Assembly: GCA_021636625.1 (NCBI GenBank) | Contig: JAJWLX010000027.1 | Location: forward strand, 1-41,629 | Length of the DNA: 41,629 nt | Origin: Prevotella sp. | GTDB lineage: Bacteria > Bacteroidota > Bacteroidia > Bacteroidales > Bacteroidaceae | Direction: 5' to 3' | In this document: in pieces, positions 1 to 7,449 of the stretch | Numbering within the stretch: the first letter of the stretch is position 1 | Layout: each line of letters opens with the position of its first letter | Translations under genes and position numbers: made by a program | Notes under the pieces: generated by a model | The model's input: only the letters and a program-made list of their open reading frames with translations | Databases searched by the model: none | Told to the model about the DNA's origin: nothing

Positions 1-35
1 ATACGGCCAAATCCGTTAATACCAATCTTAATCAT
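1..35 (-). CDS. gap: Glyceraldehyde-3-phosphate dehydrogenase, N-terminal fragment
   Basis: Reading the minus strand from the ATG at 35 gives MIKIGINGFGR and then runs off the window. This is the classic start of GAPDH: a beta strand followed by the GxGxxG-type turn (INGFGR) of the NAD-binding Rossmann fold. GAPDH is the glycolytic enzyme that oxidises and phosphorylates glyceraldehyde 3-phosphate. Only 11 residues are visible, so the catalytic Cys cannot be checked, but the motif is very specific. The gene is divergent from mscL. Confidence 0.85.
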   Translation of the reverse strand, partial: MIKIGINGFGR

Positions 36-154
36 TGTTCTAATATTTAAATTAAAAGTTTAAAAATTATATCTTTTAAGCTATCAAGCGAATCCGAAGG
101 AGCTGATAACACCTTTTTTCATCCCTATCAAGCATTTTTTCTTCTTTTCGAGCG

Positions 155-187
155 CAAAGTTACAAAAAATTTTCTAACTTTGCACAC
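155..187 (-). promoter_or_regulatory. Probable gap promoter
   Basis: On the minus strand TAACTTTG lies at 162-155 and fits the Bacteroidota -7 consensus TAnnTTTG. About 20 nt upstream is TGTG, a weak match to the -33 TTTG. The leader to the gap ATG at 35 would be roughly 115 nt. Confidence 0.45.
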
Positions 188-311
188 GAATAGAGTATTA
201 AATAAGTTAAAAAAAGGCGATAGAACTCGAATATTACCTATTTTTAGCACTTTAAGATGCCATACTGACAACTCCATATAGCAAAATGCAATTATTAAAA
301 GGAAGTAGAAT

Positions 312-446
312 ATGACACCAGAAGATAAAGTGAAAGTTGCGACTGAAACTTACACCTTATTATATAAAGGGGAAAAAGCTTCATCGTACACAGAAAAGCA
401 AAAAATGGATCATTTCAAGGAAAGTATTAATCATTATAAACATTAA
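312..446 (+). CDS. Small ORF of 44 codons directly upstream of mscL
   Basis: ATG at 312 opens an ORF of 44 codons (begins MTPEDKVKVA, ends SINHYKH) that stops with TAA at 446, five bases before the mscL ATG. A purine-rich AAAAGGAAG lies about 8 nt upstream of the ATG, a better ribosome site than many genes here have. The peptide is hydrophilic and rich in Lys, Tyr and His, with no signal peptide or membrane segment. I do not recognise a family. It could be a real small protein translationally coupled to mscL, or a chance ORF in AT-rich leader DNA. Confidence 0.45.
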   Translation: MTPEDKVKVATETYTLLYKGEKASSYTEKQKMDHFKESINHYKH

Positions 447-451
447 AGACT

Positions 452-886
452 ATGGGTAAATTTTTGAATGAATTCAAGCAATTCGCCATGCGTGGAAATG
501 TGCTCGACATGGCAGTCGGTGTAATCATCGGTGGTGCTTTCGGCAAGATTGTAAGCTCTGTAGTAGATGACATCATCATGCCTCCTATCGGATGGCTCAT
601 TGGTGGCGTCAACTTCTCCGACCTCAAAGTCACTCTTCCATCAGTAGAGATGATCGGTGGTGAGAAGCTTCAGGCGGCAACCATCAACTACGGTAATTTT
701 CTCCAGACCACTCTCGACTTCCTCATCGTTGCCTTCTGTGTATTCCTGCTCATCAAGGTAGTGAATAAGGTTACCGCCAAGAAGGAGGAAGAGAAGCCTG
801 CTGAAGCTCCTAAGGCTCCAGAGCCTACCCAGGAAGAGAAGCTACTGGCAGAGATACGCGATTTGCTGAAAGAGCAGAAGGGATAA
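452..886 (+). CDS. mscL: Large-conductance mechanosensitive channel MscL
   Basis: This is the homopentameric inner-membrane channel that opens under extreme membrane tension and releases solutes during hypo-osmotic shock. The 144-aa protein opens with the diagnostic N-terminal helix and TM1 (FKQFAMRGNVLDMAVGVIIG, then GGAFGKIVSSVVDDIIMPPIG). A periplasmic loop follows, then TM2 (residues about 86-104, LQTTLDFLIVAFCVFLLIK) and a charged Lys/Glu/Pro-rich C-terminus ending in the cytoplasmic helix EEKLLAEIRDLLKEQ. The length is normal for the family. It follows the 44-codon ORF by 5 nt and converges on guaA. Confidence 0.97.
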   Translation: MGKFLNEFKQFAMRGNVLDMAVGVIIGGAFGKIVSSVVDDIIMPPIGWLIGGVNFSDLKVTLPSVEMIGGEKLQAATINYGNFLQTTLDFLIVAFCVFLLIKVVNKVTAKKEEEKPAEAPKAPEPTQEEKLLAEIRDLLKEQKG

Positions 887-1012
887 CCACTGTTTTTTCA
901 TGGCAGGATAAAAAAAGAAGACAGGAATGAGAGGATATGAATATTTGCCGAGTCTAGTGGCAACACCCTTCTGTTGTACGACTATGATGGTTTTGAGGAT
1001 TATATACAAGAA

Positions 1013-1056
1013 AGGGGATTTGTTGACAATCAAGCTGTTACGTCAACGAATCCCCT
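1013..1056. terminator. 15-bp hairpin between convergent mscL and guaA
   Basis: AGGGGATTTGTTGAC (1013-1027) pairs with GTCAACGAATCCCCT (1042-1056) with one G-U pair and a 14-nt loop. It lies in the 229-bp gap between the ends of mscL and guaA. A clear U-tract is missing on either strand, so its role as a bidirectional terminator is inferred from position and stem strength. I see no gene in the rest of the gap. Confidence 0.5.
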
Positions 1057-1115
1057 AACTTATTGAGTTTAAATTAATTCATCTTTATTTAAGTGGCTGT
1101 TTATCGGCAATCCGA

Positions 1116-2726
1116 CTACTCCCACTCGATTGTCGAAGGTGGTTTTGAAGAGATATCATAGCAAACGCGGTTAACGCCCTTCACCTTGTTGATGATCTCA
1201 TTACTTACCTTAGCCATGAAGTCGTATGGAAGATGAGCCCAGTCGGCAGTCATCGCATCAGTACTTGTTACGGCACGCAAGGCAACAGGATGCTCGTATG
1301 TACGCTCATCACCCATCACACCTACTGAACGGACAGTAGAAAGCAATACGGTACCAGCCTGCCAAATCTGATCGTAGAGAGAAACCTCAATCTCGCCATT
1401 CTGCATGTCAGCAGGAACACCAGCAGCCAGGACGCGGCGAGCTTCCTCACCACTCAACTTCACCTTATACTCACGCAAGCCACGGATATAGATATCATCT
1501 GCATCCTGAAGAATGCGTACCTTCTCTGGAGTGATATCACCCAAGATACGAACAGCCAAACCAGGACCTGGGAATGGATGACGGGTAATCAGATGCTCAG
1601 GCATACCCATAGAGCGACCTACTCGACGAACCTCGTCCTTGAACAACCACTTCAAAGGCTCGCACAACTGAAGGTTCATCTCCTTAGGAAGACCACCTAC
1701 ATTGTGATGACTCTTGATTACCTTGCCTGTGATGTTCAAGCTCTCGATACGGTCAGGATAGATAGTACCCTGAGCCAACCACTTGGCACCAGTCTGCTTC
1801 TTAGCCTCAGCATTGAAAACCTCCACGAAGTCGCGGCCGATAATCTTACGCTTTTCCTCAGGATCAGTAACACCAGCCAAGTCAGCAAAGAACTTCTCTG
1901 AAGCATCAACACCAATCACGTTCAGACCCAAGCACTTGTAATCCTCCATTACATCACGGAACTCATTCTTTCTGAGCATACCGTGATCTACGAAGATACA
2001 GGTGAGGTTCTTGCCGATAGCCTTGTTCAAGAGAACAGCAGCTACGCTGGAATCAACACCACCAGAAAGACCCAAGATAACCTTGTCGTCGCCCAACTGC
2101 TCCTTCAACTCAGCTACTGTAGTCTCAACGAAAGAGTCAGCACTCCAATCCTGCTTGCTACCGCAAATATCTACCACGAAGTTCTTCAGAAGCTGTGTAC
2201 CCTGCAAAGAGTGGAACACCTCTGGGTGGAACTGTACTGCCCATACAGGCTGCTTGGTAGAAGCATAAGCTGCATACTTCACATTGGCTGTAGAAGCGAT
2301 GCACTTATAGTCCTCAGGAATCGCAGTGATGGTATCACCATGACTCATCCAAACCTGAGAGTTCTCGATGAATCCCTTGAACAAAGGATTCTCCTTGTCG
2401 AACTGCTCCAAGTTAGCACGACCATACTCACGACTGTCAGCAGCCTCTACCTTACCGCCCTGAGCGTAAGAGAGGAACTGAGCACCGTAGCAGATGCCAA
2501 GCACAGGAATGCGGCCAATAAACTGGCTCAGATCTACCTTGAAAGCTTCCGGATCATGAACGGAATAAGGGCTACCGCTCAAGATGACCCCAATGACAGA
2601 TGGGTCATCCTTTGGAAACTTGTTGTAAGGCATAATCTCGCAGAAGGTATCGAGCTCACGAACACGACGGCCGATCAGCTGTGTGGTCTGTGAACCGAAA
2701 TCCAAAATAATAATCTTCTGTTGCAT
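1116..2726 (-). CDS. guaA: GMP synthase (glutamine-hydrolysing)
   Basis: Converts XMP to GMP using glutamine and ATP, the last step of de novo GMP synthesis. The N-terminal class I glutamine amidotransferase domain shows the nucleophile motif GICYGAQ and the HPE triad motif in VQFHPEVFHS. The ATP-pyrophosphatase domain has the P-loop LGLSGGVDSSV. The C-terminal dimerisation domain ends in the family hallmark KPPSTIEWE. The start is set at MQQKIIILDFGSQ (2726), giving 536 aa; the frame stays open 18 codons upstream, but that stretch lies in intergenic repeats and does not resemble the family. Confidence 0.97.
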   Translation of the reverse strand: MQQKIIILDFGSQTTQLIGRRVRELDTFCEIMPYNKFPKDDPSVIGVILSGSPYSVHDPEAFKVDLSQFIGRIPVLGICYGAQFLSYAQGGKVEAADSREYGRANLEQFDKENPLFKGFIENSQVWMSHGDTITAIPEDYKCIASTANVKYAAYASTKQPVWAVQFHPEVFHSLQGTQLLKNFVVDICGSKQDWSADSFVETTVAELKEQLGDDKVILGLSGGVDSSVAAVLLNKAIGKNLTCIFVDHGMLRKNEFRDVMEDYKCLGLNVIGVDASEKFFADLAGVTDPEEKRKIIGRDFVEVFNAEAKKQTGAKWLAQGTIYPDRIESLNITGKVIKSHHNVGGLPKEMNLQLCEPLKWLFKDEVRRVGRSMGMPEHLITRHPFPGPGLAVRILGDITPEKVRILQDADDIYIRGLREYKVKLSGEEARRVLAAGVPADMQNGEIEVSLYDQIWQAGTVLLSTVRSVGVMGDERTYEHPVALRAVTSTDAMTADWAHLPYDFMAKVSNEIINKVKGVNRVCYDISSKPPSTIEWE

Positions 2727-2838
2727 AATATATTTAACTTTGAAATTTGAACTTTGAACATTGAACTTTATGATTAGCAAAGACTATTGAATTCTTCACT
2801 CTTCGTTCTTCACTCTTCACTTTCTCTGCTCTTCACTT
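2727..2838 (-). repeat. Spacer made of two short repeat types (AAGTTCAA and GTGAAGA tracts)
   Basis: On the minus strand the spacer begins with repeated GTGAAGAG/GAAGAGTGAAGAA units (about 2838-2787); the first of these contains the TGA stop of the upstream gene. Nearer guaA is a run of AAGTTCAA/AAAGTTCAA units (about 2770-2735). A near copy of the second tract lies before thiL at 12563-12598 in the same orientation to its gene. No canonical -7 box is visible; TAGTCTTTG near 2786-2778 is one base too long. Confidence 0.6.
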
Positions 2839-3609
2839 TAACTCTTTCAGGAACGCTTCCGCTTCCTTCAGCGTCTCCTGCTTTCCCACATCCATCAGTT
2901 TGAGGTCGTTTTTCACGTATCCCTCAATGCGAACCATATCGCAATGCTTCAGATAGAAGTCCATGATTGGGAACTTATCCGGTTCATCCTCCATCAGCGG
3001 GAAAAGCGATGGGGCAACCATGTGGATGCCAGAGAAGGCATACTTCTGATAATCTTCTGGATTGAGACCAGGATAAGGACTTTTCACCTCGCCTGTCTCT
3101 ATATTCGTCCAGCCAACCAATCGCATGGTATCATCGAAGAGGAGATAACGCTTGGTCTTGCGTTCGCTCACCAGAAGTCGGGCAGCCAAGGGAGCCTTCT
3201 CCTTCACGGGATCCGAAGAATCATCTAAAAGTTCCTTCGACTCCATCTGGTAAAATTTCTTCAGATCCACATTGCTCAGAATATCCACATTATGAATGAG
3301 GATAGGCTCTGTCTGATCGAAGAGTGGCCACGCCTTCTTGATACCACCACCCGTTTCGAGGAGCTTTTCGCTCTCATCGCTGATACGGATGTCCATACCG
3401 AAATTCTTATTATCACGAAGATAATCGATGATTTGTTTAGAGAAATGATGCACGTTCACCACAATACGAGTGAAACCGGCATCCTTCAACTGAAAGATGA
3501 CACGTTTGAGCAAAGGTTCTCCCCCGACACTTACCAATGCCTTCGGAATGCGATCAGTAAGTGGCTTCAGGCGAGTGCCCAAACCTGCTGCGAATATCAT
3601 TGCTTGCAT
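2833..3609 (-). CDS. MurU-like sugar-1-phosphate nucleotidyltransferase
   Basis: A 258-aa nucleotidyltransferase of the RmlA/MurU type. The N-terminus MQAMIFAAGLGTRLKPLTD carries the GxGTRxxPLT nucleotide-binding signature and the K in IPKALVSVGG; the metal-binding region is around HNVDIL. It is short and lacks the long C-terminal beta-helix of GlmU, as MurU proteins do. MurU makes UDP-MurNAc from MurNAc-1-phosphate in peptidoglycan recycling. The next upstream gene encodes an AmgK-type kinase domain, the enzyme that supplies MurU in Pseudomonas, which supports this role. The sugar specificity is inferred; another NDP-sugar remains possible. The start could also be the adjacent ATG at 3612. 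Confidence 0.8.
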   Translation of the reverse strand: MQAMIFAAGLGTRLKPLTDRIPKALVSVGGEPLLKRVIFQLKDAGFTRIVVNVHHFSKQIIDYLRDNKNFGMDIRISDESEKLLETGGGIKKAWPLFDQTEPILIHNVDILSNVDLKKFYQMESKELLDDSSDPVKEKAPLAARLLVSERKTKRYLLFDDTMRLVGWTNIETGEVKSPYPGLNPEDYQKYAFSGIHMVAPSLFPLMEDEPDKFPIMDFYLKHCDMVRIEGYVKNDLKLMDVGKQETLKEAEAFLKELK

Positions 3610-3641
3610 CATTGCTAAATAGCTATATATTAATGTGCGTG

Positions 3642-3673
3642 CAAATTTACTAACTTTTTGCGAGATAGCCAAA
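3642..3673 (-). promoter_or_regulatory. Promoter of the MurU-like gene
   Basis: Minus strand: TTTG (3673-3670), a 20-nt spacer, then TAAATTTG (3649-3642). This is a full match to the Bacteroidota housekeeping promoter and gives a leader of roughly 30 nt. The two elements also form the 10-bp inverted repeat GTGCAAATTT/AAATTTGCAC (3639-3648, 3671-3680). Confidence 0.7.
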
Positions 3674-3688
3674 TTTGCACACTAAATA

Positions 3689-5239
3689 TTATTGTTTTGC
3701 AGGCAAAACCTGCTCGATATGCTGTTCTCTATGACATATTTGCACTTCTACGCCAAACTTCTCGTGGATATGTTCGGCAAGATGCTGGGCAGAATACACA
3801 CTGCGATGCTGACCGCCCGTACAACCGAAACAGAACATCAGGGAGGTGAAACCGCGCTGGATATAGCGATTCACGTGATGGTCTGCCAACTTATAGACAC
3901 TCTCCAGGAACGTCAGGATCTCACCATCATCCTCCAGGAATCGGATCACAGGCTCATCCAATCCCGTAAGTTTCTTGTAAGGTTCATATCTACCTGGATT
4001 GTGGGTACTTCTGCAGTCGAATACATAACCGCCGCCATTTCCTGACGGATCTTCAGGGATTCCCTTCTTAAAGGAGAAGCTGAATACCCGCACAACCAGC
4101 GGTCCCTTGCCATCATACTTGGAATAAGTGGCAGGTCCATCCTGCGGATGCGCACGGTAGATATTGTTATCTGTAATCTTATAACCATCGGCACGGGTCA
4201 TAGCCGCACTCTCGATGCGCTTAAACTGCGGCAACTCCGTAAGTCGGCGCAGCATATCCATCATATAAGGATATGGGAAAACCTTCTCGCCCATCTTCAG
4301 CAGATCACGCAGATTCTGGATAGCAGGCGGAATACTCTCGATGAAGTGCTTCTTGCGCTCGAAATAGCCACGGAATCCATAGGCACCCAACACCTGCAAG
4401 GTACGGAAGAGCACAAAGAGACTCAGGCGATGCACGAAATGACGCACAGATGGTACCTCGGTATAGTTTTTCAGCGACTGATAGTACTCCCATACCAACT
4501 CGCGGCGGAGCTTGAAGGAATACTTGGCTGAAGCCTGCCAAAGGAAGGAAGCCAGATCATAATAGAAAGGTCCCTTTCTGCCACCTTGGAAATCAATAAA
4601 GTACGGATTGTCATTTTCGTCTAACATTATGTTGCGAGCCTGGAAATCGCGATAGAGGAAACAATCCATCTTTTCTGACGTCAAATCCTTCGCAAAAAGA
4701 CGGAAGTTGGCTTCCAACTTCAATTCATGGAAATCCAAATCTGTCGGTTTCAGGAAACAATACTTGAAATAGTTGAGATCGAAGAGCACACTGTCCACAT
4801 CAAACTCCGGCTGAGGATAGCAGTTGGACCAATCCAGCCCACGTGCACCACGCAACTGGATGTTAGGCAACTCACGGATCGTCTTCTTCAGGAGTTCTTT
4901 CTCCTTCTGATTGTATCTACCGCCAGCCTCTCTTCCGCCCTTGATGGCATCGAAGAGCGAAGTTCCGCCCAGATCAGTCTGGATATAACAGAGTTCATCA
5001 TCACTCACAGCCAGAATCTTAGGAACTGGCAACTGACGGAGGTTGAAATGATTAGCCAGATACACGAAGGCGTGATCCTCATCACGGCTCGTACCGATAA
5101 CACCTATCACCGTATCCCCATCCTGCTTGATGATACGGAAATATTGGCGGTTACTCCCCTGCCCTGCCAGCTTGATGACATCAGCAGGCTCTTCGCCAGC
5201 CCATTGCTTGTAGAGATTAATTAGCTTTTCCATCATCAT
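3689..5239 (-). CDS. AmgK-like sugar kinase fused to a RapZ C-terminal domain
   Basis: The 516-aa protein has two parts. Residues 1 to about 340 are an aminoglycoside-phosphotransferase fold: the Gly-rich segment LAGQGSNRQYFRI, the catalytic loop YRDFQARNIML (Asp and Asn of the Brenner motif) and the metal-binding FIDFQGG. This resembles AmgK, the anomeric MurNAc/GlcNAc kinase. Residues about 381-516 match the RapZ C-terminal domain, with GYVFDCRSTHNPGRYEPYKK, TGLDEPV and the hallmark FGCTGGQHRSVY. In E. coli RapZ this part binds GlcN6P and the sRNA GlmZ. The RapZ N-terminal P-loop domain is absent. The MurU-like gene lies 79 bp downstream. I infer a recycling kinase with an added amino-sugar-phosphate sensing or RNA-binding module. 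The start may be any of three consecutive ATGs (5239, 5236, 5233). Confidence 0.85.
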   Translation of the reverse strand: MMMEKLINLYKQWAGEEPADVIKLAGQGSNRQYFRIIKQDGDTVIGVIGTSRDEDHAFVYLANHFNLRQLPVPKILAVSDDELCYIQTDLGGTSLFDAIKGGREAGGRYNQKEKELLKKTIRELPNIQLRGARGLDWSNCYPQPEFDVDSVLFDLNYFKYCFLKPTDLDFHELKLEANFRLFAKDLTSEKMDCFLYRDFQARNIMLDENDNPYFIDFQGGRKGPFYYDLASFLWQASAKYSFKLRRELVWEYYQSLKNYTEVPSVRHFVHRLSLFVLFRTLQVLGAYGFRGYFERKKHFIESIPPAIQNLRDLLKMGEKVFPYPYMMDMLRRLTELPQFKRIESAAMTRADGYKITDNNIYRAHPQDGPATYSKYDGKGPLVVRVFSFSFKKGIPEDPSGNGGGYVFDCRSTHNPGRYEPYKKLTGLDEPVIRFLEDDGEILTFLESVYKLADHHVNRYIQRGFTSLMFCFGCTGGQHRSVYSAQHLAEHIHEKFGVEVQICHREQHIEQVLPAKQ

Positions 5240-5432
5240 TCAATTTTCTGCGTTTTCTGTCATCACCTATCTTCTGTGCGAAGTTATCACCGATGAAGAG
5301 AAGCAATAAGATACCTAGCGTAGTGAGGAAAGAATTCGTAGTTGTCATTCCTAACTCCGCCTTTGTTATATAAATCAGTCCTCCGATAACGATCAGGAAG
5401 ACCAATGCCTTTTTCCAATCAATATTATGCAT
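5217..5432 (-). CDS. Small two-helix membrane protein
   Basis: A 71-aa protein starting MHNIDWKKALVF, with a hydrophobic helix at about residues 9-22 (LVFLIVIGGLIYIT), a second at about 33-48 (SFLTTLGILLLLFIGD) and a basic C-terminal tail (DDRKRRK). Its stop overlaps the first codons of the kinase-RapZC gene by about 23 nt, so the two are probably co-transcribed and translationally coupled. The frame is open upstream to 5471, but that extension lies over the promoter. I do not recognise a family. Confidence 0.7.
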   Translation of the reverse strand: MHNIDWKKALVFLIVIGGLIYITKAELGMTTTNSFLTTLGILLLLFIGDNFAQKIGDDRKRRKLNDDGKAN

Positions 5433-5457
5433 GATACTCAAAAAACTATTTGTTCTG

Positions 5458-5465
5458 CAAAGATA
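5458..5465 (-). promoter_or_regulatory. -7 box upstream of the 71-aa protein gene
   Basis: TATCTTTG on the minus strand, 25 nt before the ATG at 5432. No clear TTTG is seen at -33. It probably drives the 71-aa gene and the kinase-RapZC gene. Confidence 0.45.
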
Positions 5466-5517
5466 CAACATTTTTCTGAGCTAGCCATAAGATTAAGCAT
5501 ATTTTTGAGATGAGCAC

Positions 5518-5643
5518 AAAAAAAAAATCGGATGTCTCACGACAACCGATTTTCAAAAACAAACTACTTAAAAACTAATCTACTAAAACAAATCAAAAAA
5601 ATATCTTCATCGACCTTGCGGTCGGTATTACCTTTTCTTTTCG
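5518..5643 (-). ncRNA. Candidate small RNA of about 125 nt between groEL and the 71-aa gene
   Basis: A free-standing unit with a perfect promoter just upstream (5648-5679) and a strong intrinsic terminator at the other end. The predicted RNA starts with a purine-rich stretch, then a GACC-GCAA-GGTC tetraloop hairpin (about 5623-5612), then a long U-rich single-stranded part with TTTAGTAG/TTTAAGTAG motifs. It ends in the hairpin AATCGG-N-TGTC-tcac-GACA-N-CCGATT followed by about ten U (5553-5518). The only ATG opens a 5-codon ORF. No protein gene fits the 355 bp between 5433 and 5787. I cannot assign an Rfam family. Confidence 0.6.
5521..5553 (-). terminator. Intrinsic terminator of the candidate small RNA
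   Basis: The stem AAAATCGG/CCGATTTT with inner stem TGTC/GACA and loop TCAC is followed on the minus strand by a run of about ten T. Confidence 0.75.
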
Positions 5644-5647
5644 CTTG

Positions 5648-5679
5648 CAAAGTTACAAAAAAAGCGTATTAGCACCAAA
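5648..5679 (-). promoter_or_regulatory. Promoter of the candidate small RNA
   Basis: Minus strand: TTTG (5679-5676), 20-nt spacer, TAACTTTG (5655-5648). Both boxes and the spacing match the Bacteroidota consensus. No ORF follows. Confidence 0.7.
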
Positions 5680-5722
5680 CAATTTTGCGATTTTTTGCAT
5701 ATCAATTGCTAAAAAAACAAAA

Positions 5723-5757
5723 AAATAGGGATAATTCTCTGAGAATCATCCCTATTT
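5723..5757 (-). terminator. groESL terminator
   Basis: AAATAGGGAT-N-ATTCTC-N-GAGAAT-N-ATCCCTATTT forms a long stem 31 bp beyond the groEL stop. It is followed on the minus strand by a T-rich tract. Confidence 0.75.
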
Positions 5758-5787
5758 GTTATATTTAGGTTGCAAAAACGCACTCTA

Positions 5788-7416
5788 TTACATCATGCCG
5801 CCCATACCTGGAGCTGCAGCAGGTGCAGCTGGAGCTGGCTCTGGTTTATCAACCAATACGCACTCTGTTGTCAGGAACAGACCAGCGATAGAAGCTGCGT
5901 TCTCCAAAGCGACACGCTCAACCTTAGCAGGATCTACGATACCAGCCTGACGCATATCCTCGTAAACATCCTTACGGGCATTGTAACCAAAGTCACCCTC
6001 GCCCTCGCGAACCTTATTGACGACTACAGAGCCCTCGCCACCTGCATTAGCTACAATCTGACGGAGAGGCTCCTCGATAGCACGCTCTACGATGCGGATA
6101 CCTGTTGTCTCATCAGCGTTGTCACCCTTCATATCCTTCAAAGCCTCGAGAGCACGGATATAAGTAGTACCACCACCAGCAACGATACCTTCCTCGATAG
6201 CTGCACGGGTAGCGCAGAGAGCATCGTCAACACGATCCTTCTTCTCCTTCATCTCTACCTCAGAGTTAGCACCTACGTAGAGAACAGCAACACCACCAGC
6301 GAGCTTAGCCAAACGCTCCTGAAGCTTCTCCTTATCGTATGAAGACTTGGTGTTCTCAATCTCGTTCTTGATCTGAGCTACACGATCCTGGATATTAGCC
6401 TTCTCACCATGACCGTTTACGATAGTTGTATTGTCCTTGGTAACAGTAACCTTGTCAGCAGAGCCCAGCATTTCCAATGTTGCCTGCTCCAACTTCAAGC
6501 CCTTCTCCTCAGAAATGACAACACCGCCTGTCAACACAGCGATATCCTCCAACATAGCCTTGCGACGGTCGCCGAAACCTGGAGCCTTTACTGCACAGAT
6601 CTTCAAACCGCCACGCAAACGGTTAACAACCAATGTTGTCAAAGCCTCAGAATCAACATCCTCAGCGATTACCAACAAAGGACGACCGCTCTCAGCAGCT
6701 GGCTGGAGAATTGGCAAGAACTCCTTCAGGTTAGAAATCTTCTTATCGTAAAGAAGGATGTATGGGTTATCCATTACACACTCCATCTTGTCAGCGTCTG
6801 TCATGAAGTAACCGCTCAAGTAACCACGGTCGAACTGCATACCCTCAACAACACCGATATTGGTATCACGGCTCTTGCTCTCCTCGATAGTGATGACACC
6901 ATCCTTAGAAACCTTACGCATAGCGTCAGCCAAGAGCTTACCAATCTCTGCATCGTTGTTGGCAGAAACTGTAGCCACCTGCTCAATCTTATCGTAGTTG
7001 TCATCTACCTGCTCAGCATGATCCTTGATGAAGGCAACGACTGCAGCCACAGCCTTGTCGATACCACGCTTCAAGTCCATTGGGTTAGCACCTGCAGTAA
7101 CGTTCTTCAAACCCTCTGTTACGATAGCCTGAGTCAGGATAGTAGCAGTTGTTGTACCATCACCGGCATCATCACCAGTCTTGCTGGCTACGCTTTTAAC
7201 AAGCTGAGCACCAGTGTTCTCGAATTTATTTTCCAACTCTACTTCCTTAGCAACGGTAACACCATCCTTAGTAATCTGAGGAGCACCAAACTTCTTTTCG
7301 ATTACCACGTTGCGTCCCTTAGGACCAAGAGTTACCTTTACTGCATTTGCCAACTGATCGACACCCTTCTTCAAGAGGTCGCGGGCATCCATATTATATT
7401 TAATATCTTTAGCCAT
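5788..7416 (-). CDS. groEL: Chaperonin GroEL (Hsp60)
   Basis: The ATP-driven double-ring chaperonin of the cytosol, which folds client proteins together with GroES. At 542 aa the length is standard. It opens with MAKDIKYNMDARDLLKKGVDQLANAVKVTLGPKGRNVV, has the ATP-site motif GDGTTTATILTQAI, the signature AAIEEGIVAGGGTT, and the flexible C-terminal tail ending GMGGMM. The start is MAKDIKY at 7416; the open frame upstream is the groES-groEL spacer. It follows groES by 33 nt and ends in its own terminator. Confidence 0.98.
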   Translation of the reverse strand: MAKDIKYNMDARDLLKKGVDQLANAVKVTLGPKGRNVVIEKKFGAPQITKDGVTVAKEVELENKFENTGAQLVKSVASKTGDDAGDGTTTATILTQAIVTEGLKNVTAGANPMDLKRGIDKAVAAVVAFIKDHAEQVDDNYDKIEQVATVSANNDAEIGKLLADAMRKVSKDGVITIEESKSRDTNIGVVEGMQFDRGYLSGYFMTDADKMECVMDNPYILLYDKKISNLKEFLPILQPAAESGRPLLVIAEDVDSEALTTLVVNRLRGGLKICAVKAPGFGDRRKAMLEDIAVLTGGVVISEEKGLKLEQATLEMLGSADKVTVTKDNTTIVNGHGEKANIQDRVAQIKNEIENTKSSYDKEKLQERLAKLAGGVAVLYVGANSEVEMKEKKDRVDDALCATRAAIEEGIVAGGGTTYIRALEALKDMKGDNADETTGIRIVERAIEEPLRQIVANAGGEGSVVVNKVREGEGDFGYNARKDVYEDMRQAGIVDPAKVERVALENAASIAGLFLTTECVLVDKPEPAPAAPAAAPGMGGMM

Positions 7417-7449
7417 TTCTTTATTCTTAATTAAAATGTTAATTATCAA

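Noticed and set aside
842..1033. 63-codon minus-strand frame between mscL and guaA
   Set aside because: It overlaps mscL and the convergent hairpin, with no start signal or family resemblance.
3639..3680. 10-bp inverted repeat GTGCAAATTT/AAATTTGCAC as an operator
   Set aside because: The arms coincide with the -7 and -33 boxes of the promoter, so the symmetry is largely explained by the consensus itself.
6409..7434. 341-codon plus-strand frame opposite groEL
   Set aside because: A shadow of the groEL codons, with no domain and no ribosome site.
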